Positions 29,841 to 39,102 of a stretch of DNA of 64,000 nucleotides are shown here, piece after piece; the first letter of the stretch is position 1, and every line of letters starts with the position of its first letter. The translations under genes were made by a program, and so were the position numbers. Under the pieces are notes generated by a model. It saw nothing but the letters and a program-made list of their open reading frames with translations, searched no databases and was not told the origin of the DNA. This DNA is from Vibrio sp. SCSIO 43137 (lineage in GTDB: Bacteria > Pseudomonadota > Gammaproteobacteria > Enterobacterales > Vibrionaceae), in assembly GCF_028201475.1 (NCBI RefSeq), contig NZ_CP116383.1, forward strand, positions 2,976,001-3,040,000, written 5' to 3'.

Positions 29841-29856
29841 TTATTACTCGTAATAA
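29841..29856. promoter_or_regulatory. Candidate operator in the fbp promoter
   Basis: TTATTAC and GTAATAA arms with a two-base centre. A possible -10 box TACAAT lies at 29868-29873, placing the palindrome over the expected -35 position, where a repressor would act. No matching regulator is recognised. Confidence 0.35.
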
Positions 29857-29959
29857 GTTTCTTGGCATACAATTTGTGTAGTTACCTTGCAACCTGATAA
29901 CAATTTTAAGCATTGTAACCAAATTCCCCCCAAATAATCAGCAACGTTAAGGATATAAC

Positions 29960-30970
29960 ATGTCTGAATTTCGCACTCTAGGCGAATATATTGTAGAGAA
30001 GCAACATGACTTTCCCCATGCCAGCGGTGAACTATCATCTCTGCTAGCATCGATCCGGTTAGCAGCCAAGATTGTTAACCGTGAAATCAACAAGGCAGGT
30101 CTTGTTGATATTACCGGTGCTGTAGGTGCTGAAAACATTCAAGGTGAAGAGCAACAGAAGCTTGATGTTTATGCCAATGATAAGTTTAAAGCGGCACTTG
30201 AAGCCCGGGATCAGGTTTGTGGTGTTGCCAGTGAAGAAGAAGATGAAGCTGTCGCCTTTAACAAGGAGCTAAATCAGAACGCTAAATACGTTGTACTAAT
30301 GGACCCGTTGGACGGCTCATCAAACATTGATGTAAACGTCTCTGTAGGAACCATCTTTTCCATCTATCGCAGAGTATCGCCTGTCGGAACACCGGCTATT
30401 GAAGAAGATTTTCTTCAGCCGGGCGAAAAGCAGGTTGCCGCAGGTTATGTTATCTATGGTTCGTCTACCATGCTGGTCTACACAACCGGTAACGGCGTAC
30501 ATGGATTTACCTATGACCCGTCCATTGGCTCGTTCTGCCTCTCTCATGAAAATATGATGATTCCTGAGAAGGGTAAGATCTACTCCATCAACGAAGGAAA
30601 CTATATCCGTTTCCCTATGGGCGTGAAAAAGTACATTAAGTACTGTCAGGAAAGTATGCCGGAAGATAACCGTCCGTATACTTCCCGCTATATCGGCTCA
30701 CTGGTTGCAGATTTTCACCGTAACCTGCTGAAAGGTGGTATCTACCTTTACCCGAGCACTGAAAGCCACCCGAGAGGAAAGCTTCGCCTGTTGTATGAGT
30801 GCAACCCGATGGCCTTCCTTATCGAACAGGCCGGCGGCCTGGCTTCTGACGGTAAAAACAGAATTATGACTCTGAAACCGACTGAGCTACACGAACGTGT
30901 ACCTTTCTTTGTCGGCTCAAAAGAGATGGTTCGTAAAGTTGAAGAGTTTCTGGCAGAGAATCCGGAATAA
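29960..30970 (+). CDS. fbp: Fructose-1,6-bisphosphatase class 1
   Basis: Gluconeogenic hydrolysis of fructose 1,6-bisphosphate. 336 residues with the metal-binding signature [22 protein letters not shown] (acidic metal ligands) and the sugar-phosphate site [17 protein letters not shown] [13 protein letters not shown], plus [15 protein letters not shown]. Divergent from mpl and followed by a strong terminator. In E. coli fbp neighbours mpl and the ytfP-tamB cluster, as here. Confidence 0.97.
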   Translation: MSEFRTLGEYIVEKQHDFPHASGELSSLLASIRLAAKIVNREINKAGLVDITGAVGAENIQGEEQQKLDVYANDKFKAALEARDQVCGVASEEEDEAVAFNKELNQNAKYVVLMDPLDGSSNIDVNVSVGTIFSIYRRVSPVGTPAIEEDFLQPGEKQVAAGYVIYGSSTMLVYTTGNGVHGFTYDPSIGSFCLSHENMMIPEKGKIYSINEGNYIRFPMGVKKYIKYCQESMPEDNRPYTSRYIGSLVADFHRNLLKGGIYLYPSTESHPRGKLRLLYECNPMAFLIEQAGGLASDGKNRIMTLKPTELHERVPFFVGSKEMVRKVEEFLAENPE

Positions 30971-30978
30971 CTCTTTTA

Positions 30979-31015
30979 GCGCCCCGGATTTCCCCTTTCC
31001 GGGGTGCTTTTCTTA
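30979..31015 (+). terminator. Intrinsic terminator after fbp
   Basis: GCGCCCCGGA (30979-30988) and TCCGGGGTGC (30998-31007), then TTTTCTTATCTTTT. Confidence 0.88.
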
Positions 31016-31038
31016 TCTTTTCAGACAAACAGACCAGA

Positions 31039-31341
31039 TCAGGTCACATTAATCTTCATATAAACCCACGCATTGCCGTACGGCGTCTCAATCTGTTCCC
31101 GGTGAAAGTCGACAGACACATCTTCAAGGACATCCAGCTGAGAAAGCGTTTCGTCGTCAATACGGTAGATCTCTCCGTTAATGCTATTGCTACCATGGGC
31201 TAACCCCGGATAGTCATCATGATCATAGAGCTGATAATTGGGCTCTGTTTCAAACAGACCTAAACACTCACTCTGTTCCAGTACATGGTGATTGCATTCA
31301 CCTTTTTTCAGGGTTCCGTAAACAAAAATTAGTTGTTGCAT
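31039..31341 (-). CDS. ytfP: Gamma-glutamylcyclotransferase-like protein YtfP
   Basis: 100 residues from ATG 31341 (MQQLIFVYGTLKKGECNHH), with a GAGG site before it; a longer frame upstream overlaps tamB and is not used. The YGTLKKG loop and the catalytic-type glutamate region (NGEIYRIDDETL) mark the GGCT/AIG2 fold. The exact substrate is unknown in any organism I can name. It follows tamB by 10 bases, as in E. coli. Confidence 0.9.
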   Translation of the reverse strand: MQQLIFVYGTLKKGECNHHVLEQSECLGLFETEPNYQLYDHDDYPGLAHGSNSINGEIYRIDDETLSQLDVLEDVSVDFHREQIETPYGNAWVYMKINVT

Positions 31342-31351
31342 CCTAGCCTCT

Positions 31352-34300
31352 TTAATCAAACTCAAACTGGTATAGCAGATCAACGGCACTACTGACACCA
31401 GAAACCGCTTCCAGATAGAGATCCGTCATTAGCTGATAACGGACGGTAAACTCTCCAAGGGAGTTAAAGATACCTACCCCATACTTTACCTGCAGTTCAG
31501 GAGTAATATATCCACTTACAGTTACCTGAGAGGAATCACCAGAGCCTGCGGTATCCAGATGAAGGTCAGAAACGCCAAACGCTTCACCAATCTTACCGAC
31601 TAATTTACCGCTCTTAGCCAGACTCAGGCCTATTAACGCTGTTGTCATGGCATTGCCGTCAGATTTTCCGTCAATATTCTGCCCTCTTAAAAGATAGGAC
31701 AAAGCATTGGCCTGTGGCATAGCCGGCTGAGAAAAAATAGTGGTTACCGGCTCATTGGCCGGTCCGGAGACCTGAACACCGGCAACAACATTATCTTGTG
31801 TATTGGCCGGATTTCTTATCGCCTTGATGGCCAGGTAAGGGCGGTCAACCGGGCCATTCATCAGAATTTTCCCTTCACTGATAATCAAGTCCTGACCAAA
31901 GGAGCGGTACTGCCCCTGTTTAATCACTACCTCGCCTACCACATAAGGGCCTTTATCTTTCTGAGTGACATTTAACTGGCCGTTAAGCTTACCTGTCAGG
32001 CCAAAGGCAGATATCGCAAATTCATCACCAATATTAATAACGACATCGCTTTCAAATGCCATCGGCATTTTACGTCCCTTCTCTTCAGGCTTAAGGTTGT
32101 TATTAAGAATCACCTGATCCGATGATACCGTCACCGCACTGGCAGGCAACTCTTCCACCTCGACCTTTCCCCATGGCAGGTTAATCTTACCACTTACTTT
32201 TGCCAGTTGTGGCGTCACTGAGAGCTGCAGATCCGGTTCAACCCGCACCCTGACCATAGACGGCACCTTCACCTGAAGCTCGTCAGAATCGATATTCAGG
32301 TTAGTGTGCCAGTCAGACAGCTCTTCCCAGCCTGCATCACCGTCAACTTTCAGAATACCGTCACTGGTGTTGATATCCGCATCCAGAACAGCCTGATATC
32401 CTGAGAACTGGATATCTATCCGGCCTTTTTCTACATCAAGGGGAGAGATATCACCTAAAGCAATAATCTTATCAATCAGCAGATTACCCATAATTTTAGG
32501 GTGAACCACCGGGCCGGAAATGGTCAGGCTGGAGTCAATCAGAGCACCAATATCGCCATATTCTCCGGCGACTGGTTTCAACATATCCAGATGTATCTGT
32601 TTCAGTTGCAGCAAACCATCCAGAATCTGAGGCTCAGCCGTCACACTACCAATATCAAACCGGCCATTAACCTCTCCGTTATTGGTTAGATCGATTAACC
32701 AATCCGCCATCAGCCTGTTGTCTTTCAGTTTGGCGTTCAGACTGGTGCTATCCCAGCCGACAATAACCGGCTTACCCATAATCCGGCTCGCCTCCCCTTT
32801 CGGAAGCCTGAGTGAGATATCAGCCTGTGGCTTACTCTCTTCACTCCAGCGGGCAGCCGCATCGAGATTCATCTCTCCGGTTAGATCGGTATCCTCAGGT
32901 AAAAACATAGCAATCTGATTAAAGTTGAAATGCTTAACCGCGATATGCGCTTCGCCCGATTTACCGGCCAGTAGATCCTTTGTCAGACAGGCTTCAGAAC
33001 TATCCTGAATCCAGCAGTGTGACTGAAGCTTAACTTGCTGCTGAGCAAAGTCATAAGCCACTGAAGCGGGTTTATCCAGCTTCCATAGCCCCTGCTTAGT
33101 GGAAAACTGCGCTTTAGTTAACTCTCCGTTCCAGAGAAGATCCGGCTGTTGCGGTAAGCCGCCCTTTATATCTAATGCAGCGTTAATCAGTTCAGATACG
33201 GCGGCAAAGCTAAGCTGATGCTGCTGTTGCGTACCAGAAAAGTTTAAGCTTACCGAATCAAATGTGTTGTCCTGATAACGGATATCACTGGCACTCAGCT
33301 CAACAGAGCCATTGATATCGGGCAGAGGGTTAACATTGGCAATTAAGCCAACGGATTCAATTTTCAGCAGATTGCTATAGGCCAGTTTGCTTGCTGTCAG
33401 TTTGCTCTCCAGTTGAGGCTCAGCAAGCAGCCCGGTGACTTTCAGCTTACCCTGAATATTTCCCTGCGCGTCCGGTACGGTTTTGCCCAGTTGCGGAAAG
33501 TCGATCTCCGTATCTAAACGCCACTCTTTATCAAGGCTACCTGATAGGCGCACTTCATTCGGTCCATGTTTTAACGATACTCCCTGTGTAACAACAGACA
33601 GCTCACCTTTGCCCGACTTATCTTCTGCCTGCAAAGCTCCCTGTAGCTGAAGCGGATAGCCGCGGATCAAACCGTTAATATCCAGAGCCGGAACAGACAC
33701 TTTCCATCCGCCGGAAGCCAGCAGCTCACCAGAGTTTTCAAATACGCCTGAGACGCTGCCTTCCGCTTCAGGCCATTGTAAACCGGGCTGAATATTGTCC
33801 AGTTCAAGCCGGCTCTGCCAGTTGAGCGGTGGCTGCCAGTTAGCCATCACTTCACCGGAAATCGTGCCGCCAAGGGTAGCAAGGTCAATCCGCGACAGTT
33901 CAATCTGTTTTAAATCACCTTTACCTGCCAAAGTAAACTCAGTTGCCGGTATCGCTTTACCACTGACAGCAGCGGCAGCACTCAGGTTATAGCCGTTAAG
34001 CTGACCGTCCGTTTTGAACTCTGAAATATCTACATGGTAGTCAGCATCGCCTTTTAACGGCCACTGTAACTTGCCTTTGCTTATGGTGATATCAAAAGGA
34101 AAATTCGCTTTAACGGGTTTTATTTTACTCTCAATCTCTGCCTCAATAAGGCCGGATAAAACTGAACTTAACTGCAGATCAGCAAGATCGCCCGATGCTG
34201 ACAGCAGAACACGCTGACCATCTACAGGCTGTAGTTTCAGGTTGGCTTCAACTTCCAGATTCAGCGGATAAGAATCTTTAAGTGTCGCCTGCCCCTTAAG

Positions 34301-35110
34301 GGCAATATCTCCCTGAGGGGCCTTAACATTCAGCTTTCTTACCTCAGCCAGATACTCATTTAGCAGCACTGATAGCTGCAACTGCTCCACGTTAATGGGA
34401 TTAGTACCTTGCAGCATAAAATGGTTTAGCTCAAACGCTTCAACATCAACTGCCAGCGGAATATATACCTTTGGTAAAGCGATATCTGACGCAGGCGTTT
34501 CTGCTGAAGCAGCAGCTTCGTCACTGCTGTTTTTTGTCTCCGCCAGTTGCAGATTTAACTTATTCAGAAAGGTGGGTTTAATAGCCAGTTCAGAACCACT
34601 AAAGCGAATGGCAGAAGAGAAACTTTGCCAGCTAACTTTATGCCCAAGCAGATTAAGCTGAATATCATTCAGGGCAAGTTGCTGCACCGTGACCGGTAGC
34701 GGAGAAGAGATGGTATTTTGACCGGAGGTAGCGGGCTCCTGCTCTGTTGTCTCTGGCTTGCTCCCCGGAGCCACATCAAGAACGACACCACTCACCTCCA
34801 GCTTGTCTACACAGACTGAAGGGGCAAATAAACACTCAAAGTTAACCGCCAGTGTCAGTTGCTTTACTTTAGTATCAATACCAAGAGTGTCATCTGAAAA
34901 TAAGCTGTTTTTCAGGGTAAATTCCGGAAAGAGCGCACCTTCAGCGTCAGCAATCTGCAGCTGTGGTATGGCTTTTTCTGCAGCCCAAATCAGCGTTTTA
35001 AGCCCGCTGTTAGTAAACAGGGCAAAGGAGATAAGTAACACTATGGTCAGAACTAAACTGACGAGTGTCAGTGCAGCGCGCTTACTCCACTTTAATAACC
35101 GCTTTTTCAT
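31352..35110 (-). CDS. tamB: Translocation and assembly module subunit TamB
   Basis: Very long inner-membrane-anchored periplasmic protein (1252 residues) that bridges to TamA and takes part in outer-membrane protein assembly and phospholipid transport. A single N-terminal helix (about 14-33) is followed by a long beta-rich repeat region and the C-terminal DUF490 domain (GVQVSGPANEPVTTIFSQPAMPQANALSYLL core, ending YQFEFD). The ATG overlaps the tamA stop by four bases (ATGA). Confidence 0.95.
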   Translation of the reverse strand: MKKRLLKWSKRAALTLVSLVLTIVLLISFALFTNSGLKTLIWAAEKAIPQLQIADAEGALFPEFTLKNSLFSDDTLGIDTKVKQLTLAVNFECLFAPSVCVDKLEVSGVVLDVAPGSKPETTEQEPATSGQNTISSPLPVTVQQLALNDIQLNLLGHKVSWQSFSSAIRFSGSELAIKPTFLNKLNLQLAETKNSSDEAAASAETPASDIALPKVYIPLAVDVEAFELNHFMLQGTNPINVEQLQLSVLLNEYLAEVRKLNVKAPQGDIALKGQATLKDSYPLNLEVEANLKLQPVDGQRVLLSASGDLADLQLSSVLSGLIEAEIESKIKPVKANFPFDITISKGKLQWPLKGDADYHVDISEFKTDGQLNGYNLSAAAAVSGKAIPATEFTLAGKGDLKQIELSRIDLATLGGTISGEVMANWQPPLNWQSRLELDNIQPGLQWPEAEGSVSGVFENSGELLASGGWKVSVPALDINGLIRGYPLQLQGALQAEDKSGKGELSVVTQGVSLKHGPNEVRLSGSLDKEWRLDTEIDFPQLGKTVPDAQGNIQGKLKVTGLLAEPQLESKLTASKLAYSNLLKIESVGLIANVNPLPDINGSVELSASDIRYQDNTFDSVSLNFSGTQQQHQLSFAAVSELINAALDIKGGLPQQPDLLWNGELTKAQFSTKQGLWKLDKPASVAYDFAQQQVKLQSHCWIQDSSEACLTKDLLAGKSGEAHIAVKHFNFNQIAMFLPEDTDLTGEMNLDAAARWSEESKPQADISLRLPKGEASRIMGKPVIVGWDSTSLNAKLKDNRLMADWLIDLTNNGEVNGRFDIGSVTAEPQILDGLLQLKQIHLDMLKPVAGEYGDIGALIDSSLTISGPVVHPKIMGNLLIDKIIALGDISPLDVEKGRIDIQFSGYQAVLDADINTSDGILKVDGDAGWEELSDWHTNLNIDSDELQVKVPSMVRVRVEPDLQLSVTPQLAKVSGKINLPWGKVEVEELPASAVTVSSDQVILNNNLKPEEKGRKMPMAFESDVVINIGDEFAISAFGLTGKLNGQLNVTQKDKGPYVVGEVVIKQGQYRSFGQDLIISEGKILMNGPVDRPYLAIKAIRNPANTQDNVVAGVQVSGPANEPVTTIFSQPAMPQANALSYLLRGQNIDGKSDGNAMTTALIGLSLAKSGKLVGKIGEAFGVSDLHLDTAGSGDSSQVTVSGYITPELQVKYGVGIFNSLGEFTVRYQLMTDLYLEAVSGVSSAVDLLYQFEFD

Positions 35111-36816
35111 AGTTCCGGCCCCAGCGTAAAGTGTAACTTAAACTCTTCACCCGGCTTCTCATCAAGCCCCCATGCAAAATCAATGCGAACCGGACCAACG
35201 GGCGATGCCCAGCGGACACCAAATCCTGTACCGGTTTTAAACTTAATGGTGTTGTTCCATGCGTCACCATAATCAACAAATCCGGCCAGCCACCAGTTAC
35301 CCGTCAGGCGATACTGGTATTCAAGGCTACTGGTCGCCAGATACTTCGCACCTGTTAACGCACCTTTACTGTCTCTCGGTGAAATAGATTCATAGTCGTA
35401 ACCACGCAGACTATTATCACCGCCAGCAAAGAAGCGGATAGAAGGCGGAATATTACTTATCTCATCAACAAAGTTAGCCGAGGCATCCAGACGGGCAATT
35501 CCTCTGTGGTTCTGCCCTATACTGCGAATCCAGGCTGTCTTAGCCAGAACGCGGTAAACTCTCGCTTTTGCTGTCAGGCTCTTATCAGAATATTCAAAAG
35601 CGATGGACTGTTTATCACCACTAAGGGGCATCGCTCCCCCGGAGGTCTGAACCTTTGAAAAAGAGATACCCGGCAGTATCATGGTAAACTCATCATCCTG
35701 AGTACCTTGCTTAAAGTCTTCATGCAGATAGCGGCCATAAAGGACTCTGTGCCAGCCACTATCAAGCTGCCAGTGCCGTTCAACCAGAGCAGAGGCTTCA
35801 AAACTTTCTGTATCATTCTTATCTTCGTACTTCATCCCGTACTGCAGGCGATAGTATTCATTCTGCACATCTTCCAGCGGAATATTGTAACCAAGTGTCA
35901 CAGCCTGTTCCGGTGCAGACAGAGACAGGGCAGAATCAAAACTGTGCCCTAAGCTGTTTACCCACGGTTTCTTCCATTTAAGCGTACCTTTCACACCTAA
36001 GTCCGTGGAATAACCAATACCGGTCTCCAACTGGTTTTTTGTCTGCGGGGAAAGCGTCACCAGCATGGGTAGTTGTTCCTGCTTACCGGTAACACTTATA
36101 TCCGGCTGAACCAGTACCGAAGAAAACCACTCGGTATTGGACAAGTTCTGGTTAAACACACCGATTTTTGAAGAAAGATAGGGGTCACCCTTTTGGTATG
36201 GGATCAGAGAGCGGAGCTTGCTCTGCTGAATTTGATTGCCGCTAAACTTAGTCTCACCAAACTGGTAGCGGATACCGCTCTGATAATAAAGATAGATAAA
36301 AGCCTGATTTCGTTCCGGTGCAACTTCCAATACTGTTTTGGTAAAAGTACCGTCAAAATATCCCTTGGATAAAGCGAGATTCCTGATGGCCGATTTAAGC
36401 GCATCGTATTTTGCATGATTGAGGATCTCCCCTTTTTCCAGCCCGGATTTTTCAACCAGAGTGAGAAAATCCTTATCGCTGCCTGCAGCACCATCAATGC
36501 GGATATCTGAAATGCTTATCCGTACAGGTTCCCCCGCGGCTATGTTAACCGTAAGTGTTTTATCATCTTCTGAAGTAACAAATACGAATTCCGGCTGGTA
36601 ATGCCCCAGAGCCTGCAGAGCCTTAGTAAAGCTCTTTCTCAGCTGAGACTGAAAACGTAATGAAACCGAGTAATCTTCCTTGGGAATAGCCGTCAGATAG
36701 GCTTCAACATTCTCTTCAAGTGCGCCGTCCAGACCTTTAATTTCAACAGAAACATCCGCCCACAGCTTAGAAGAGAAAAGTAAAGTGACAAAGATAAGTG
36801 CGCATTTTTTCACCAT
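35107..36816 (-). CDS. tamA: Translocation and assembly module subunit TamA
   Basis: Outer-membrane Omp85-family protein. From ATG 36816 (MVKKCALIFV) it has 569 residues: signal peptide about 1-20 (ending LWA-DVS), three POTRA domains up to about 260, and a 16-strand barrel with FFAGGDNSLRGYDYESISP and a C-terminal VRIDFAWGLD...KLHFTLGPEL signature. An upstream extension to 36864 is open but would put residues before the signal peptide. Translationally coupled to tamB. Confidence 0.95.
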   Translation of the reverse strand: MVKKCALIFVTLLFSSKLWADVSVEIKGLDGALEENVEAYLTAIPKEDYSVSLRFQSQLRKSFTKALQALGHYQPEFVFVTSEDDKTLTVNIAAGEPVRISISDIRIDGAAGSDKDFLTLVEKSGLEKGEILNHAKYDALKSAIRNLALSKGYFDGTFTKTVLEVAPERNQAFIYLYYQSGIRYQFGETKFSGNQIQQSKLRSLIPYQKGDPYLSSKIGVFNQNLSNTEWFSSVLVQPDISVTGKQEQLPMLVTLSPQTKNQLETGIGYSTDLGVKGTLKWKKPWVNSLGHSFDSALSLSAPEQAVTLGYNIPLEDVQNEYYRLQYGMKYEDKNDTESFEASALVERHWQLDSGWHRVLYGRYLHEDFKQGTQDDEFTMILPGISFSKVQTSGGAMPLSGDKQSIAFEYSDKSLTAKARVYRVLAKTAWIRSIGQNHRGIARLDASANFVDEISNIPPSIRFFAGGDNSLRGYDYESISPRDSKGALTGAKYLATSSLEYQYRLTGNWWLAGFVDYGDAWNNTIKFKTGTGFGVRWASPVGPVRIDFAWGLDEKPGEEFKLHFTLGPEL

Positions 36817-36992
36817 AAGGGTAAACTGGTTTCCTTTAAAATGATGGCTACTGAGCAGGAACAAACGATGTACAGTAGTTTAATAGTGGTTAAGTTTCAG
36901 CCTATATACGAAAAGTATCATAGTTAGTGCAATTTAGTATTACGAAATTCGGCAGGTCAATTTTATAATGACTCCCAAAAAAGGAAACATCT

Positions 36993-37619
36993 ATGCTCAA
37001 CAAACAAGTTATGGTTACCAGGGAAACCGCCATTAAAGGCCGGGAACAAGCAATCCCTGTCACTCAACCACATTTTGTAAACAATACTGACTTAACCCTT
37101 GAACCTGCCGAAGGACAACAACAAATCCTGTTTGGAATGGGCTGTTTCTGGGGCGCTGAACGCCTGTTCTGGAACCTGAAAGGGGTTGTCTCCACTTCCG
37201 TTGGTTATAGTGGCGGCTTCACCGAAAACCCGACTTATCAGGACGTGTGCACAGGAGAAACCGGACATACTGAGGTTGTCAGGGTTATTTTTGATCCGTC
37301 TGTTATCTCCCTTTCAGAACTGTTAAACCAGTTCTGGGAGCGTCATGACCCGACTCAGGGAATGCGTCAGGGCAACGATTTAGGCACGCAGTACCGTTCA
37401 GCTATCTATGTCTATTCTGAGCAGCAGAAGCAAACGGTATTAGAAAGTAAGCAGAGCTATCAGTCTGCCCTTAGTGACAATCAACGCACTGAAATCACCA
37501 CTGAAGTTGAGTTTGCGGGTCCTTACTACTTCGCTGAAGAGTACCACCAGCAATATCTGGCTAAGAATCCTGAAGGTTATTGCGGCCTCGGCGGTACAGG
37601 GGTCTGCTTCCCTTCCTGA
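36993..37619 (+). CDS. msrA: Peptide methionine sulfoxide reductase MsrA
   Basis: Repairs methionine-S-sulfoxide. 208 residues with the catalytic cysteine in FGMGCFWGAERLFW, VGYSGG, GETGHTEVV and the resolving-cysteine tail GYCGLGGTGVC. The N-terminal 40 residues precede the domain, as in E. coli MsrA. Divergent from tamA, the same arrangement as in E. coli. Confidence 0.97.
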   Translation: MLNKQVMVTRETAIKGREQAIPVTQPHFVNNTDLTLEPAEGQQQILFGMGCFWGAERLFWNLKGVVSTSVGYSGGFTENPTYQDVCTGETGHTEVVRVIFDPSVISLSELLNQFWERHDPTQGMRQGNDLGTQYRSAIYVYSEQQKQTVLESKQSYQSALSDNQRTEITTEVEFAGPYYFAEEYHQQYLAKNPEGYCGLGGTGVCFPS

Positions 37620-37634
37620 TTGAAACTTACTTTA

Positions 37635-37668
37635 AGGGCTCTGCCACCATGGCAGGGCTCTTTCCTTG
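37635..37668 (+). terminator. Intrinsic terminator after msrA
   Basis: GGGCTCTGCC and GGCAGGGCTC (with G-U pairs) around ACCAT, followed by TTTCCTT. It overlaps the space just after the convergent ytfK stop. Confidence 0.7.
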
Positions 37669-37673
37669 CACCT

Positions 37674-37880
37674 TCAGTTAAGTTGAAGCTGCTTACAGAT
37701 AATATTGTTAATCTCTTTCATCACTGCCAGCATCTTTTTATTACTCAAATCCGGCAGCAGAACCCTTCCTTGATCAAAATAGAACTTTCCGATACCTGCA
37801 ATGGAAAACTCTCCTTTAAACAGCGCTTTTACGAAACGGGCGATTTGTAGCGGGCGATAAGATTTAAACTCTCTAAGCAT
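37674..37880 (-). CDS. ytfK: YtfK-like DUF1107 protein
   Basis: 68 residues from ATG 37880 (MLREFKSYRPLQIARFVKAL). The pattern YRPLQIARFVK..F.G...I.GIG.F.FD.G.VLLP and LAVMKEIN matches E. coli YtfK (DUF1107), which was reported to stimulate the (p)ppGpp synthetase SpoT during fatty acid or phosphate starvation. The frame runs up to 37919, but the extra residues have no similarity. The neighbours msrA, tamA and ytfJ support the identity. Confidence 0.85.
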   Translation of the reverse strand: MLREFKSYRPLQIARFVKALFKGEFSIAGIGKFYFDQGRVLLPDLSNKKMLAVMKEINNIICKQLQLN

Positions 37881-38024
37881 AATAATCCCAATCTCTGATT
37901 GTAAAATCCGTGTGAACAAGAATGCAAAATCAGCGCCAGAAAACTCAAATTCTTACTATTTTGTTGGAATTTCGTCTAGTCTTGTTTCTGCTCTACAACA
38001 AGACCATCAAAAGGAATAAAAACA

Positions 38025-38579
38025 ATGAACATAAAGTCTCTCACTCTCTCCCTGTTATTGGGCACTCTCCCTGTTATCGGGCAGGCTCACAACCTGAATA
38101 CCGGAGAATCTTTACCGGCTGTTACCGTATCCAGCTACGGTGAACTGCATCTGGAAAATGACGAAGTTGTTTATAAAGCATGGGATGAGAGTCAATTAAT
38201 TGGCAAAGTCAGGGTTATTCAGGCCATAGCCGGACGCAGCAGCGCCAAAGAGATGAATGCCGAACTGATGAAGTCCATTACCGCCTCTCAATTTTCTCAG
38301 GACAGCTATCAGACAACCTCAATAATTAATCAGGATGACGCCATCTGGGGTACCGGCTCATTTGTGAAATCTTCAGCTCAGGACAGTAAAAAAGAGTTTC
38401 CATGGTCTTCAATGGTTCTTGATGAAGACGGCGTAGTGGCCAAAAGCTGGCAACTGGCAGAAGAGAGTTCAGCCATTATTGTGCTGAATAAAGAAGGAAA
38501 AATCCTGTTTGTAAAAGAAGGAGCCCTTAGCGGCGACGAAATCAATCAGGTACTGGCGCTAATAAAGAGCAATATCTAA
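38025..38579 (+). CDS. ytfJ: YtfJ family periplasmic protein
   Basis: 184 residues; signal peptide about 1-21 (ending GQA-HNL). The core GKVRVIQAIAGRSSAKEMN, YQTTSIINQDDAIWGTG and WQLAEESSAIIVLNKEG follow E. coli YtfJ closely. It has a thioredoxin-like outline without a CXXC pair, so oxidoreductase activity is not expected. Function unknown. It lies next to ytfK, as in E. coli. Confidence 0.9.
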   Translation: MNIKSLTLSLLLGTLPVIGQAHNLNTGESLPAVTVSSYGELHLENDEVVYKAWDESQLIGKVRVIQAIAGRSSAKEMNAELMKSITASQFSQDSYQTTSIINQDDAIWGTGSFVKSSAQDSKKEFPWSSMVLDEDGVVAKSWQLAEESSAIIVLNKEGKILFVKEGALSGDEINQVLALIKSNI

Positions 38580-38597
38580 TAGTTCCTCCTCTCATCA

Positions 38598-38628
38598 AAA
38601 TGGTGCCGGCTCCGGCACCATTTCTTAA
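38598..38628 (+). terminator. Intrinsic terminator after ytfJ
   Basis: AAATGGTGCC (38598-38607) and GGCACCATTT (38614-38623) around GGCTCC, followed by CTTAAAT. Confidence 0.75.
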
Positions 38629-38672
38629 ATGTAAATTTTATGTACGAAACCGTTTGGTTCAATAAATAAAGC

Positions 38673-38703
38673 TTGCAGGGTAAATGTTATATTATTACAT
38701 TGT
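38673..38703 (+). promoter_or_regulatory. Zur-box promoter of the zrg locus
   Basis: A promoter TTGCAG (38673-38678), 17 bases, TACATT (38696-38701) is overlaid by an imperfect palindrome at 38681-38703: AAATGTTATA then TTATTACATT. This matches the Zur box of enterobacteria (GAAATGTTATA, one base, TATAACATTTC) at most positions. A bound Zn-Zur dimer would cover the spacer and the -10 box, so the locus should be on when zinc is scarce. Confidence 0.8.
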
Positions 38704-38760
38704 CTCAAACCTGACTGCATTAGCAGCAGAACCGTGTGTCACTGCGAGCTCTATAAACTG

Positions 38761-39063
38761 ATGAGAACCGAACACTACTTCTCCCGTTCACGGGTAACGG
38801 CAGCAACAATACTGGCTATAGTTAGCATACTATGGGCCACTTTTGCTTATGCCGAACATCAGGTAGATTTTGACCACTCCCATCACCAGCAGCACCAATG
38901 TGAACTTTATGCCGCTGCCGGAAACGGCCTTAGCCCTGCTGTTATCGTGCTTCCGGAAGTGCCGCAACAGGCTGTCCGTTATCAGCCTTTTAATAGCCGG
39001 CTGCTGGTGTTTATTGCGCCTAAGCAGAAAGCCCGCTCACCTCCTGAACTGGTTGTCTCTTAA
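38761..39063 (+). CDS. Small exported His-containing protein (DUF2607-like), first gene of zrg locus
   Basis: 100 residues from ATG 38761 (MRTEHYFSRS); the GTG at 38734 is less likely. One hydrophobic segment about 12-31 ending AYA suggests a signal peptide or anchor. It is followed by FDHSHHQQHQC, a short histidine cluster with a cysteine, and a C-terminal Pro/Arg-rich tail. I recognise it as the Vibrio DUF2607 type; function unknown. It sits directly behind the Zur box and 39 bases before zrgA, which suggests a zinc-related role. Confidence 0.75.
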   Translation: MRTEHYFSRSRVTAATILAIVSILWATFAYAEHQVDFDHSHHQQHQCELYAAAGNGLSPAVIVLPEVPQQAVRYQPFNSRLLVFIAPKQKARSPPELVVS

Positions 39064-39102
39064 AAAATCTTTATCAACGACAACTTAATTTTTGAGGTTA
39101 CT

